From positions 3,720,001-3,784,000 of the forward strand of contig NZ_LT615367.1 of the NCBI RefSeq assembly GCF_900095885.1: a DNA stretch of 64,000 bases, read 5' to 3'. Made by a program: the position numbers and the translations under genes. Positions 1 to 12,416 of the stretch are shown here, piece by piece; within the stretch, counting starts at the first letter, position 1; every line of letters begins with the position of its first letter. The notes under the pieces are model-generated. The model saw nothing but the letters and a program-made list of their open reading frames with translations, ran no database searches and had not been told where the DNA came from. Source of the stretch: Dickeya aquatica. GTDB lineage: Bacteria > Pseudomonadota > Gammaproteobacteria > Enterobacterales > Enterobacteriaceae.

Positions 1-817
1 ACTCGCAAAGTTCACTGCCGAGTAGGCAGCTTAGAAAATAAGAACACCGCTTGACGAATAAACAGATAAGTTCACTGCCGAGTAGGCAGCTTAGAAATGC
101 TGAGCCTTTCATGCGTAAAAATTCTGTGTGTTCACTGCCGAGTAGGCAGCTTAGAAACATATGGCCAACGGCCTGATCCGCCTGCACTCGTTCACTGCCG
201 AGTAGGCAGCTTAGAAAAGAATGCCGGTGTGACGGTTAAAGCCACCGACGTTCACTGCCGAGTAGGCAGCTTAGAAAGAGTGTAACCAGCGCATACAACA
301 GCCGGTTTTGTTCACTGCCGAGTAGGCAGCTTAGAAAACTGACGTCATCGCCGTAATCGTTGCCGTTTTGTTCACTGCCGAGTAGGCAGCTTAGAAAATC
401 GCGTACAGTTATTGACAGAACTCCAAGGGGTTCACTGCCGAGTAGGCAGCTTAGAAAACCTCGACAGTCAGGGGATAACGCCAGTTCGCGTTCACTGCCG
501 AGTAGGCAGCTTAGAAAAATGTCGCCACAGGCATCAGCCAGTCTGCGCTGTTCACTGCCGAGTAGGCAGCTTAGAAAAGTGCCGGGTAACTGGCGGCGAT
601 AATGTCCAGGTTCACTGCCGAGTAGGCAGCTTAGAAAGCTGATGCGGTGATGGAGAGCGACAGCGCACTGTTCACTGCCGAGTAGGCAGCTTAGAAAGGT
701 CAATGTGGTAGACCTGAAAATACCCGGCAGTTCACTGCCGAGTAGGCAGCTTAGAAAGCGCTTCACGAATATGCACTCGTACAGGTTGGGTTCACTGCCG
801 AGTAGGCAGCTTAGAAA

Positions 818-851
818 GAGAAATCGTTCACTGCCGCACAGGCAGCTTAGA
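818..851 (+). other. Spacer that is itself a variant I-F repeat
   Basis: This 34-nt inter-repeat unit consists of 8 unrelated bases (GAGAAATC) followed at 826-851 by the first 26 bases of an I-F repeat with the loop GCACA, a variant not used elsewhere in this array. It abuts the next genuine repeat at 852 directly. The total length is close to one spacer, so the simplest reading is a spacer captured from a foreign or second I-F array. An alternative is a deletion/recombination that left a short spacer and a clipped repeat. Confidence 0.9.
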
Positions 852-2380
852 GTTCACTGCCGAGTAGGCAGCTTAGAAAGAGCGAAAAAAACTTGGCCTG
901 TCGCAAGCACAGTTCACTGCCGAGTAGGCAGCTTAGAAAAGCGTCTGGCTGACCGACGGCTCTACCGTGAAGTTCACTGCCGAGTAGGCAGCTTAGAAAT
1001 GGGTATCGTCCAGCACCACGTCCGCCGGGGAGTTCACTGCCGAGTAGGCAGCTTAGAAACATTCCCAGCCGGTTCGGAACGAATGTCTGAAGTTCACTGC
1101 CGAGTAGGCAGCTTAGAAAACACACTGACCGTTCCATTGCCTGCTGCGGGGGTTCACTGCCGGATAGGCAGCTTAGAAAGTCACTACTCTGGAGACTGCC
1201 AGCCAAAAGACGTTCACTGCCGGATAGGCAGCTTAGAAAGCTGGAAAACCTGCTGTTACGCCAGCGCATCAGTTCACTGCCGGATAGGCAGCTTAGAAAT
1301 GAAGGATGGCTTCGAAGTCCAGCACTTCGATGTTCACTGCCGGATAGGCAGCTTAGAAAGATATCCAGCCGAAATGTGCCGGGCGCATCGCGTTCACTGC
1401 CGGATAGGCAGCTTAGAAACGAGGACTTTTTGCAGACGGGCAATGCGGTTTGTTCACTGCCGGATAGGCAGCTTAGAAACTGAGCTAACCATATATCTAA
1501 CCAAAGATGATGTTCACTGCCGGATAGGCAGCTTAGAAAATCTTACAACCTCACTTGAATTTATTTAATATGTTCACTGCCGGATAGGCAGCTTAGAAAA
1601 CGCTTCCACACGATTTTATCGTCACGGTCAAGTTCACTGCCGGATAGGCAGCTTAGAAAATTAGCAAAAACATCGTGTTCACTATTTACCCGTTCACTGC
1701 CGGATAGGCAGCTTAGAAATCAGCCGCTCTTTCCTGTGTCCAGCCCAATCCGTTCACTGCCGGATAGGCAGCTTAGAAAATCGTCGGCGCTGCGGACTTG
1801 GCCGGTGGCACGTTCACTGCCGGATAGGCAGCTTAGAAAATCAATATGATGGGCCGCGGACTGGCGCTGAAGTTCACTGCCGGATAGGCAGCTTAGAAAT
1901 GCCAGAGGGGCTGTCTGTCGGCGGCTACCTCGTTCACTGCCGGATAGGCAGCTTAGAAAGAGTGTCGCGAAATCGTCGAGGTATTAAATCGGTTCACTGC
2001 CGGATAGGCAGCTTAGAAATGATTGCGTGTCAGATTAGCCCCGATCAGCTCGTTCACTGCCGGATAGGCAGCTTAGAAATGATGCCATTCAGAGTGAATC
2101 CGACGATGTTCGTTCACTGCCGGATAGGCAGCTTAGAAAGATGTGCAGGAAACTGTCTGGCCCGCTGAGGTTGTTCACTGCCGGATAGGCAGCTTAGAAA
2201 TACAGGGGCGGTTCTTGTGAGCTACGCCGGGTGTTCACTGCCGGATAGGCAGCTTAGAAAGCCCGGAAGGCTCCATGCCAGACCTGGTGAAAGTTCACTG
2301 CCGGATAGGCAGCTTAGAAAACGCATTACCGGCACGACAGCATTTCCGTCGTGTTCACTGCCGGATAGGCAGCTTAGAAA

Positions 2381-2443
2381 CAGTGTTGTACCCGACACCG
2401 GCAGCGGCAGCGGCAGCGGCAGCGGCAGCGGCAGCGGCAACGA
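2381..2443 (+). repeat. Spacer expanded by a GGCAGC hexanucleotide repeat
   Basis: The spacer is 63 nt instead of 32 and contains six tandem GGCAGC units at 2400-2435 plus a partial seventh (GGCA). Removing five units (30 nt) gives 33 nt, a normal spacer length. This suggests slippage expansion inside the array after acquisition. It is flanked by intact GGATA-type repeats at 2353 and 2444. Confidence 0.9.
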
Positions 2444-3011
2444 GTTCACTGCCGGATAGGCAGCTTAGAAAGCTGGATGCAACAGTCCTACCTACCTACA
2501 AAAGTTCACTGCCGGATAGGCAGCTTAGAAATTTACCATGACGATACACCTTACTCAGCACTCGTTCACTGCCGGATAGGCAGCTTAGAAAGCGATAGCG
2601 GCGAATGGGTCATCATTCCGCCCGTTCACTGCCGGATAGGCAGCTTAGAAAAGATTAACCGCTAAAATATCGCAATGAATCCCGTTCACTGCCGGATAGG
2701 CAGCTTAGAAATTCAGCTCGCGAGGTCAGTGAGTTCAAATCAGGTTCACTGCCGGATAGGCAGCTTAGAAAGACAAATTCAATCGCCGCTTGTGCTGCTG
2801 CGGGTTCACTGCCGGATAGGCAGCTTAGAAAAATAGACGTGTGGACGAACGGCGACGGCGGGAGTTCACTGCCGGATAGGCAGCTTAGAAACAGTTCGCG
2901 CCGGGCAATACAGCGGTGATGCCGTTCACTGCCGGATAGGCAGCTTAGAAAGACGGACATTATGACCGGCAGCGCTGAGACGGGTTCACTGCCGGATAGG
3001 CAGCTTAGAAA

Positions 3012-3042
3012 TGTAAATCTCTTGTGATATCAGAGATTTTTT
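3012..3042 (+). other. Terminal spacer with terminator-like hairpin
   Basis: A 31-nt spacer in which AAATCTCT (3015-3022) and AGAGATTT (3032-3039) form an 8-bp stem with a 9-nt loop, ending in six T residues. It lies exactly between the last GGATA-type repeat (2984) and the single GAGTA-type repeat (3043). It could be a chance fold or could truncate the pre-crRNA. Confidence 0.55.
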
Positions 3043-3123
3043 GTTCACTGCCGAGTAGGCAGCTTAGAAAGATGATATCCACCAGCACATAATGTTCGGC
3101 CCGTTCACTGCCGGGTAGGCAGC

Positions 3124-3301
3124 GGTTGACGGTGTTACTGGCGTTAAAACTACGCTGAGGTGGGCAACTTCGCCGGATGCACGGCATGGAGGCCGTGCAA
3201 GCCCATTCCGCGTAAGGAACGCGTAATGGGCGGTCCGAATAGCGAAGGCGAACGCCGAAGGCACCGCGCCAGCGGCGTAGTTTAGCCACTCAGCCAGAGG
3301 T
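3124..3301 (+). other. Non-coding hairpin-rich region downstream of the CRISPR array
   Basis: No convincing gene between the array end and the chemoreceptor gene. The stretch holds nested inverted repeats: GCACGGC/GCCGTGC at 3179-3198; a hairpin at 3202-3230 with outer arms CCCATT/AATGGG and inner arms CGCGT/ACGCG; and an outer pair CTTCGC near 3167 with GCGAAG near 3242. The density of perfect stems suggests a structured RNA or a dispersed repeat element. I do not recognise a known family. Confidence 0.45.
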
Positions 3302-3332
3302 CAAGGAGAGGTGGCGCTTGCACCTCTCCTTG
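3302..3332. terminator. Perfect 12-bp hairpin, possible terminator
   Basis: CAAGGAGAGGTG (3302-3313) and CACCTCTCCTTG (3321-3332) form a perfect 12-bp stem with a 7-nt loop. It lies about 100 nt past the stop codon of the chemoreceptor gene on the minus strand. It has no clear U-tract on either strand, so termination is plausible but not shown. Confidence 0.4.
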
Positions 3333-3435
3333 TCGTGCGTGCGATAAAGCCGCAAAGAAACAATGCGGTTAATCACGCACGAAACCCTCACTCTACCGAT
3401 AAACCTCACTATCTAACGCCCGGGAAAGGACAATA

Positions 3436-5109
3436 TCAAAACGACGTCCAATCACCATTGCTACCCGCCACCGCCGCCGCCCGTTTTTCCGGCAGCGCCG
3501 GAGATAACATCGCTGGCTGACGGGTTGGCGACGTTGCGCCGCTGTTGCCTTGCGGCATCAGGCGAAATGCGCTGACCGCCTCGGCCAGCAGCGAGGCTTG
3601 CGACTGTAACGACAACGCGGCAGATGCCGCCTGTTCAACCAGCGCCGCATTTTGCTGGGTGGTGGTGTCTATCTGCCCGACGGCGATATTAATCTGGCTC
3701 ATGCCATCGCTTTGCTCATGGCTGGCCTGCGCAATTTCATTGATGATGCTGTGCACATCGTTGACGTGGCTGGTCAGGCTGCTCATGGTGGACTCGGCGT
3801 TATCCACCAGCGCCATCCCCTCCTGAATTTTGTCTACCGAGTCATCAATCAGCTCTTTGATTTCTTTCGCGGCGGTGGCACTGCGCTGAGCCAGCGAACG
3901 CACCTCGCCTGCCACCACGGCAAACCCTCGCCCCTGCTCACCGGCGCGGGCGGCTTCAACGGCGGCATTGAGCGCCAGAATGTTGGTCTGAAAGGCGATG
4001 CCGTCAATCACGCTGATGATTTCCGCCATGCGCTGAGACGCGCCACGAATGCCACGCATTTTATGGGTGACAGAAAGCATCACCTCGCCGCTGCGCTGCG
4101 CCGCCGACGAGGCCTGGTTGGCAATCGCCGTCGCCTGATGCGTGTTGTCTGCCGTGTTCTTGATGGTGGAAACCAGTTCCTCCATTGAGGCGGCAGTCTG
4201 TTCGAGTGAGCTTGCCTGCTCTTCGGTGCGGGAAGATAAGTCCTGATTCCCGGCGGCAATTTGTGAGGCAGCGCTGGAAATCGCCTGTGCGCCATCGCGC
4301 ACCTGCCCGACAATCTGGTGCAGGCTGGCATTCATGTTATCGAGCGCATGCAGCAGTTGACCTGCTTCATCTTTGCGATCGGTGGCAATGTGTAAGGTGA
4401 GGTCGCCTTGCGAAACGCGGTCTGCCATCATCAGAGCCTGCTGAATCGGTTGGGTGACGCTGCGGGTGATCGCCAGCGCTATCCAGCCGCTGAGCACCAC
4501 GCCAGCGGCCAGAATAGCCAGCAACACCAGCCGGATGTCATGGTACGTGGCAGACATGTTTGCCACGGTTCCCATCATGACATCGTCCTGATAATCCACC
4601 AGTTGGCGTACCGCCTTGCGATAGGCTTTTTGTGTCGGATTCAGGCGATCGTTAAATTCATTAATAGCCCTGTCACGCTCCCCGGCTTTGACCAGTGCAA
4701 TGATTTTTTGGCCCGAATTAAGAAAGTCGGCCCGAATGGTGCGAATATCACTAATAACTTGTTTGACTCTGGAATTATTGGATTGATCCGCCTGTTTTTC
4801 CAGTTTACCCATTAGACGGGTTATTTCCTGAGAAACTGAGGGAATCTGTTCAATAACAGCATTAATTTTTTCATCACCAGAAACCAGTAATAATTGCTGA
4901 AAAACTCTGACACCTTCATTCACATTTTCAATCAGGTCATTTGCATCCACTGTTTGCGGATAAATATCCTGAACAATATCGCGGGCATTATCATGAAAAT
5001 TCGCCAACTTGATTATTGCCAGCACACCGACAATCAGCAGCATCGCCGCCAGTGCTGAGAACCCCGCCCCCAGGCGTGCACCAATCCGCCAGTCAGATAA
5101 ACGTATCAT
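3436..5109 (-). CDS. Methyl-accepting chemotaxis protein with CheR/CheB tether
   Basis: A 557-aa transmembrane chemoreceptor. A first membrane helix (about residues 11-31) is followed by a periplasmic helical ligand-binding region of about 155 residues, a second helix (about 190-212), a HAMP domain and a cytoplasmic signalling coiled coil. The highly conserved hairpin tip includes [20 protein letters not shown]. The last five residues, DWTSF, match the xWxxF pentapeptide by which high-abundance receptors such as Tsr (NWETF) bind CheR and CheB, so this receptor is probably directly methylated and demethylated. The ATG at 5109 has a good upstream GAGGAG. It is monocistronic with a long upstream gap. 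The ligand cannot be deduced. Confidence 0.95.
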   Translation of the reverse strand: MIRLSDWRIGARLGAGFSALAAMLLIVGVLAIIKLANFHDNARDIVQDIYPQTVDANDLIENVNEGVRVFQQLLLVSGDEKINAVIEQIPSVSQEITRLMGKLEKQADQSNNSRVKQVISDIRTIRADFLNSGQKIIALVKAGERDRAINEFNDRLNPTQKAYRKAVRQLVDYQDDVMMGTVANMSATYHDIRLVLLAILAAGVVLSGWIALAITRSVTQPIQQALMMADRVSQGDLTLHIATDRKDEAGQLLHALDNMNASLHQIVGQVRDGAQAISSAASQIAAGNQDLSSRTEEQASSLEQTAASMEELVSTIKNTADNTHQATAIANQASSAAQRSGEVMLSVTHKMRGIRGASQRMAEIISVIDGIAFQTNILALNAAVEAARAGEQGRGFAVVAGEVRSLAQRSATAAKEIKELIDDSVDKIQEGMALVDNAESTMSSLTSHVNDVHSIINEIAQASHEQSDGMSQINIAVGQIDTTTQQNAALVEQAASAALSLQSQASLLAEAVSAFRLMPQGNSGATSPTRQPAMLSPALPEKRAAAVAGSNGDWTSF

Positions 5110-6030
5110 TAGCTCCTCACTCCTTTGTTAAGAATAAAACGCCATACAGATAACTTTCAGGGCTAAGCTTGGGCAAACATGGCGGGCTACGTTCCGGGCC
5201 GTCAATAGTTGTGATAAAAAGCGCCAACAATCTACCGGCGTTTAGCGGTTTTTACCGGTCAGCCATCACGATGAAATATCTCTTATCTATTGTTAACAGA
5301 CAAAAGCCATTTCTTTTCCTCAGTGATTAAGACAAAAACAACATAAATTAAAAGGCGCTGGAATAACGCCAGAACACAACCGGATACTGAATTATCATTC
5401 ATCTGTTGCCATTGTATGCACACGAAACCGTTCCCTGATCTTTACCCGCAATCCATTCTAACAACCTTTATGGTTCGATCGATAAAAACATTCAAATAAA
5501 GACCAAAAATAGAATAAAACTATCAATAACTGTTTATTGATCGGAAATAGCAACAATAAAAACACAAAACACACAACCCGGCTACACAATGCAATTAACA
5601 CGCTAACAGTAACTTAATAAACAATAAGCCAGTGATATGAAAAAAGCAGGCCAAAAACCATGCCAGACCAGCAAGAATCACACCTTGTGCCAGGCGTGTG
5701 AGCACGCCAGGCACTGCTGAGCACGTAAAAATTCACCCCACGCAGGTTGACACTATTTTAACCATTGACTATTACTTAAACAGCACTATAAGCATGTTAA
5801 CTTAGCAATACCCGGTTCAGTGTGGCACAAGCACGGTGTCATCCCGCTTATGAAATGAACCAGTCGCGGGTCGGTTTCTGTCCGGTTTGTATCGTTACGT
5901 CAAACCTTCGATGATGCCCAAAACAGATTGATATCTGCCACTGATAGGATATCCAAACCCGGCGAAGACCTGGGATCATTTCATTTTTCGGCAGGTGTAC
6001 TTCAATACGAAGCAGGTAACGATAACGACA
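5110..6030. other. Long AT-rich intergenic region between divergent chemoreceptor and cyclase genes
   Basis: About 920 nt without a supportable gene. It must hold promoters for both flanking genes. A short GC hairpin, GGCGTG/CACGCC, lies near 5695-5710, and the last 200 nt form the leader of the cyclase gene. No tRNA, IS end or known riboswitch (including the c-di-GMP GEMM motif) was recognised. Confidence 0.6.
5747..5775 (+). promoter_or_regulatory. Sigma-70-like promoter for the diguanylate cyclase gene
   Basis: TTGACA (5747-5752), a perfect -35 match, is followed after 17 nt by TATTAC (5770-5775), a 4/6 -10 match. It would create a 5' leader of about 250 nt before the cyclase start. Inferred from sequence only. 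Confidence 0.5.
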
Positions 6031-7641
6031 ATGCGAATAAAGAAACTGCTGCGAATTAATTTGTTGCATTTAATCCTGTTCATGTCGCTTGCCAGTATGT
6101 TCACCACACTGCTGAATAGTTATCTCGCCATTTATCACGTTCAGAAAAAACTGCTTGTTGAGCAGGCTTTTAAAGTGAATGCCAGTTACTCTGCCAAGTT
6201 AGCCTCCACCGTCGATACTTTTTTTTCAGCCTCGGAAGAGCAACTGGCCTACAGCGCCAGATTGATTACCCGAAATATTCAGACGGGTAATGTCTTGCAA
6301 TTGCAAACCGAGCTGCAACGCATCCATCAGCTCAGTCATCGTTTTAACTCGATGCTGGTGGTCACAGAAAATAGCCGGGTGATCGCCGCCTCTCCCCCGT
6401 CGCTCAATCTGGCGGGCGTGATACTCAACAGTCAGGAACAGCAGAAAACATTACAGTCAAAACGCTTTTTCATTAGCTCGCCGTTTGTTTCACCGCGCGG
6501 CAATTATATTATTTTTATTTCTTACCCGATTATTGATGAAAGCGGGAATTACCTTGGGTATATCGGCGGGTCGCTCTATCTGAATAATCGTCGCATACTC
6601 AATGAATTTATGAATACCCAATTTAGTAACGATAGCTTCAACACTTACGTTGTTGATAATAGCGGTACCATTATTTATCACCACGATACGGCGAAGATTG
6701 GCACGCGACTGTCGCTGTCACGCCTGATGGATAGACAGAGCACACCGCCCAAAGGCGATTTTATGATGCCGGATGAGCAAGGCATTCCCTCACCGGCAAC
6801 CTATATACGCACACAAAAAGCAGACTGGATTATTATCACCCAACAGTCGTTCCACTCAATGGAAGAAGCGCTCAATAACGTGATGTTCAGTGTATTGCGT
6901 CAGGGAACGCCGCTTGGGCTTATCACGCTGCTGGCGCTGACGATTCTGGCGTTTTACATCGCCAGACCGCTGCGCCAGTTGGCCAAATCTGCCAGCACCA
7001 TGGAACAACCGGGGGTGATCAGCAAGATCAAAGCCGTCAACGCCTGGTATCTGGAAATTGAGCAGTTAAAACGGGTGCTGCTGATGGGCACCGTACTGCT
7101 GCATAAACGCATCGGCAGGTTAAGTTCCGAAGCGCATACCGACCCGCTTTCCGGCATGCTGAACCGTAGGGGAATGCAGGAAAGCCTTGAGGAGATCCGC
7201 AATGAATACAAAAAGATCTCAGTGATCGCGATTGATATCGATCATTTTAAATCGGTAAACGACTCGTTCGGCCACGACATGGGTGATGAGGTGATCCGCA
7301 AGCTCAGTCAGCAAATACGCAAAAACTTCCGCAAGACCGATCTGGTATGTCGCATCGGCGGAGAAGAGTTTGTTATCCTGCTGCCAGGAGCCGACATTCA
7401 TATCACCAGCGTGATTGCCGAGCGCTTGCGTAATACGGTTGCCAGCACCACCTACCTGCCCGATGCCCCGCTACGCCAGATAACCATTTCGCTTGGCGTG
7501 ACCACCTTCAACCCGCAAAAATCATCACTGGATGCCGCGCTGAAAATCGCGGATAACGCGTTGTATAAAGCCAAAAATACAGGGCGAAACCGGGTGGTGG
7601 TGGATTACCTCTCGGATGACATCTCGCTTATCCAGCATTGA
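6031..7641 (+). CDS. Membrane diguanylate cyclase with periplasmic Cache sensor
   Basis: A 536-aa GGDEF protein that makes c-di-GMP from two GTP. An N-terminal membrane helix (about 8-30) precedes a periplasmic region of about 260 residues resembling a double Cache sensor. A second helix (about 294-312) leads to a C-terminal GGDEF domain. The active-site motif is intact as GGEEF (about residue 442), and an RKTD inhibitory I-site (RxxD) lies five residues upstream, so the enzyme should be active and product-inhibited. A GTG at 5995 would add 12 residues. I prefer the ATG at 6031, which places the basic residues directly before the first helix, although neither start has a strong ribosome binding site. 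It faces away from the neighbouring chemoreceptor gene, and its ligand is unknown. Confidence 0.92.
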   Translation: MRIKKLLRINLLHLILFMSLASMFTTLLNSYLAIYHVQKKLLVEQAFKVNASYSAKLASTVDTFFSASEEQLAYSARLITRNIQTGNVLQLQTELQRIHQLSHRFNSMLVVTENSRVIAASPPSLNLAGVILNSQEQQKTLQSKRFFISSPFVSPRGNYIIFISYPIIDESGNYLGYIGGSLYLNNRRILNEFMNTQFSNDSFNTYVVDNSGTIIYHHDTAKIGTRLSLSRLMDRQSTPPKGDFMMPDEQGIPSPATYIRTQKADWIIITQQSFHSMEEALNNVMFSVLRQGTPLGLITLLALTILAFYIARPLRQLAKSASTMEQPGVISKIKAVNAWYLEIEQLKRVLLMGTVLLHKRIGRLSSEAHTDPLSGMLNRRGMQESLEEIRNEYKKISVIAIDIDHFKSVNDSFGHDMGDEVIRKLSQQIRKNFRKTDLVCRIGGEEFVILLPGADIHITSVIAERLRNTVASTTYLPDAPLRQITISLGVTTFNPQKSSLDAALKIADNALYKAKNTGRNRVVVDYLSDDISLIQH

Positions 7642-7665
7642 TGGCCCGCCGCTTATTATTCCCTT

Positions 7666-8085
7666 TTATTCGCCCTGTAACGTCACCACCAGCGAGCGGC
7701 TGCCGCCGTGGTTGCGGTGTTCACACAGGTAAATGCCCTGCCAGGTGCCAACATGCAACCGGCCGTTGCGCACCGGCAGCGTCAGGCTGCTGCCAAGCAG
7801 GCTGCTTTTCAGGTGCGCGGGCATATCATCACTGCCTTCATCGGTGTGGCGATAATAAGGCTCGTCTTCCGCCACCAGCTGGTTAAAGAAGTTCTCGAAA
7901 TCCTGGCGCACCGTGGGGTCGGCATTTTCATTGACCGTCAACGACGCCGACGTGTGGCAGATAAACACATGCAGCAGCCCGACTTTCACATTACGTAAAT
8001 CTGTCACCGGCTCCAGCACGTCATCGGTTATCAAATGAAAACCACGGGCGCGGGGTTTAAGCCGAATATCGTATTGTTTCCACAT
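7666..8085 (-). CDS. yjbQ: YjbQ-family protein (UPF0047)
   Basis: A 139-aa protein of the YjbQ/UPF0047 family, for which a secondary thiamine-phosphate synthase activity has been reported in E. coli. Conserved features visible are HTSASLTVNENADP in the middle, a HTDEGSDDMPAHLK segment, and the C-terminal HRNHGGSR region ending in VTLQGE. The start at 8085 (MWKQYD) is chosen because AGGAGA lies just upstream; an in-frame extension to 8154 would run through the uvrA terminator. It lies directly downstream of uvrA on the same strand but is separated from it by that terminator. Confidence 0.93.
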   Translation of the reverse strand: MWKQYDIRLKPRARGFHLITDDVLEPVTDLRNVKVGLLHVFICHTSASLTVNENADPTVRQDFENFFNQLVAEDEPYYRHTDEGSDDMPAHLKSSLLGSSLTLPVRNGRLHVGTWQGIYLCEHRNHGGSRSLVVTLQGE

Positions 8086-8118
8086 TTCACGTCTCCTGCG
8101 GTGGTGAGTGATTGGCAT

Positions 8119-8142
8119 AAAAAAGCGCGGCTCGCCGCGCTT
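8119..8142 (-). terminator. Rho-independent terminator of uvrA
   Basis: On the minus strand AAGCGCGGC/GCCGCGCTT forms a perfect stem followed by a run of T. It lies 26-49 nt beyond the uvrA stop codon and upstream of yjbQ. Confidence 0.85.
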
Positions 8143-8167
8143 AACAAACCTCATCTTGCTGGCGGGA

Positions 8168-10999
<2,832 letters not shown>

Positions 11000-11094
11000 G
11001 CACACTTTTCCCGCAAAAGACACAGTGTTGGCCCCGGCACAGCGGCTGTATGCCAAAGAAAGCCAGTAGAAACGATCGATTATGGCACAAACAA

Positions 11095-11114
11095 AACTGA
11101 ATGGATATCCAGTA
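11095..11114. promoter_or_regulatory. LexA box in the uvrA-ssb divergent promoter
   Basis: On the minus strand the site reads CTG-N10-CAG (16-bp core 11097-11112) with an AT-rich centre and flanking TA/T, close to the known E. coli uvrA SOS box. It lies 98-113 nt upstream of the uvrA start and about 130 nt upstream of ssb. Confidence 0.85.
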
Positions 11115-11241
11115 TCTGACGGCAATTTTCATCACCGGGGAAAAAAGAATGCGGCACGGCTCGCGGGTATTATCTGTCACGGTGGCGTGATAGAATTGCT
11201 CGCTTAAACTTTAAAAAAGTGATTTTTCAGGAGACACCAAC

Positions 11242-11802
11242 ATGGCCAGCAGAGGCGTTAACAAAGTGATTCTTATCGGCAATCTGGGTCAAGACCCGGA
11301 AGTTCGCTACATGCCGAACGGCGGCGCAGTCGCCAACCTGACTCTGGCCACGTCGGACAGCTGGCGCGATAAGCAAACCGGCGAGCAGAAAGAGCGCACC
11401 GAGTGGCACCGCGTAGCCCTTTACGGCAAGCTGGCAGAAATCGCCGGTGAATATCTGCGTAAAGGCTCTCAGGTGTATATCGAAGGCCAGTTGCGCACCC
11501 GCAAATGGCAGGATCAAAGTGGGCAAGACCGTTACACCACCGAAGTGGTGGTCGATGTTTCCGGCAGCATGCAGATGCTGGGTGGCCGCAGCGGCGGCGG
11601 GGCACCTGCGGGTGGCAACATGGGCGGCGGCAATATGGGTAACGCGATGGGCGGTAACGCGCCACAAGGTGGTTGGGGTCAACCGCAACAGCCGCAGCAA
11701 GCCAACCAGTTCAGCGGTGGTGCTCAGTCCCGGCCGCAGCAAAGCGCGCCGATGCCGGGCAACGAACCGCCAATGGATTTTGACGACGACATTCCGTTCT
11801 GA
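11242..11802 (+). CDS. ssb: Single-stranded DNA-binding protein
   Basis: A 186-aa SSB. The N-terminal OB fold (about residues 1-112, beginning [20 protein letters not shown]) binds single-stranded DNA as a tetramer. A Gly/Gln/Pro-rich linker follows (about 113-175). The acidic tip MDFDDDIPF recruits repair and replication partners. AGGAGA lies before the ATG. The transcript's downstream region is interrupted by a group II intron. Confidence 0.98.
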   Translation: MASRGVNKVILIGNLGQDPEVRYMPNGGAVANLTLATSDSWRDKQTGEQKERTEWHRVALYGKLAEIAGEYLRKGSQVYIEGQLRTRKWQDQSGQDRYTTEVVVDVSGSMQMLGGRSGGGAPAGGNMGGGNMGNAMGGNAPQGGWGQPQQPQQANQFSGGAQSRPQQSAPMPGNEPPMDFDDDIPF

Positions 11803-12416
11803 GTGCGCCGTTTTGCTTTGTAAATCAAGTGGTTAATTCGATTTATTGAATTAATCATAGGCTGTTGGAGTGCCTATTGCAAGCCTGACTTATCCTTACC
11901 CAGTAATGGGTTTGAACCTCGAAAGAGGGAGGGGAGTGTAGCATGTCAGGAAAAGGCTGGTTGCGGGGAAATAACCTACTTTGCGCCAGCCATTGCAAAT
12001 CCCATATGGTTAAGCCTGATTGGTTGAATCATAGTTCATAGTGGGTTTCGGGATATCGATGGCTCACGGTTATTTAGGAGTCATACCAATATTTATAGTA
12101 ATTATTTTTAGAAGGTTACTATATCCAACAATATTGGCACCTGCTCGGTGAGAGTGGTAATTGAACGTAAGTGAAACCTAAGTGGGATGCACCTTGACTA
12201 CAAAGAAATACGGGATTACCTAAGTTGGTTAAGTAATTAACCAATATGGTAACGGAGACTCCGTAGTACCCAATGTAGCTCTGTAATGGAGTCGCAATTT
12301 GCTAACCAATCTGAAAAATATATATAAACTGATAAGCAATTATCAATGAAATTATATTCGTAAGGGGGAAGGGAGTCAGTTGGATCTATACTAATAGAAG
12401 CGAGGTTCGATAGTCA

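Larger units (their letters stand above)
10..3123 (+). CRISPR. Type I-F CRISPR array (trailer end; leader outside window)
   Basis: About 52 copies of a 28-nt repeat beginning GTTCACTGCCG and ending GGCAGCTTAGAAA, normally at a 60-nt period (32-nt spacers). The palindromic CTGCC/GGCAG stem is typical of type I-F repeats processed by Cas6f. Repeat starts run 10-790 every 60 nt (14), 852-1092 (5), 1152-2112 (17), 2173-2353 (4), 2444-2984 (10), 3043, and a decayed last copy at 3103-3123. That decayed copy marks the trailer end, so the leader lies left of base 1. Two repeat variants differ in the loop: GAGTA in copies 10-1092 and 3043, GGATA in copies 1152-2984; the last copy reads GGGTA. Irregular spacers are 818-851 (34 nt), 2140-2172 (33 nt), 2381-2443 (63 nt) and 3012-3042 (31 nt). 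No cas genes are in the window, so activity depends on genes elsewhere. Open frames through the array are artefacts of the repeats. Confidence 0.98.

Noticed and set aside
97..2960. Open frames on both strands through the CRISPR array
   Set aside because: They arise because repeat plus spacer is 60 nt, a multiple of three, giving periodic peptides. They are not genes.
5820..5990. c-di-GMP (GEMM) riboswitch before the cyclase
   Set aside because: The conserved GEMM core sequence and paired elements are not visible.
11803..11869. AT-rich inverted repeat TTAATTC/GAATTAA as the ssb terminator
   Set aside because: It has no T-tract and low stability. The hairpin at 14411-14441 is a far better terminator and was probably separated by the intron.
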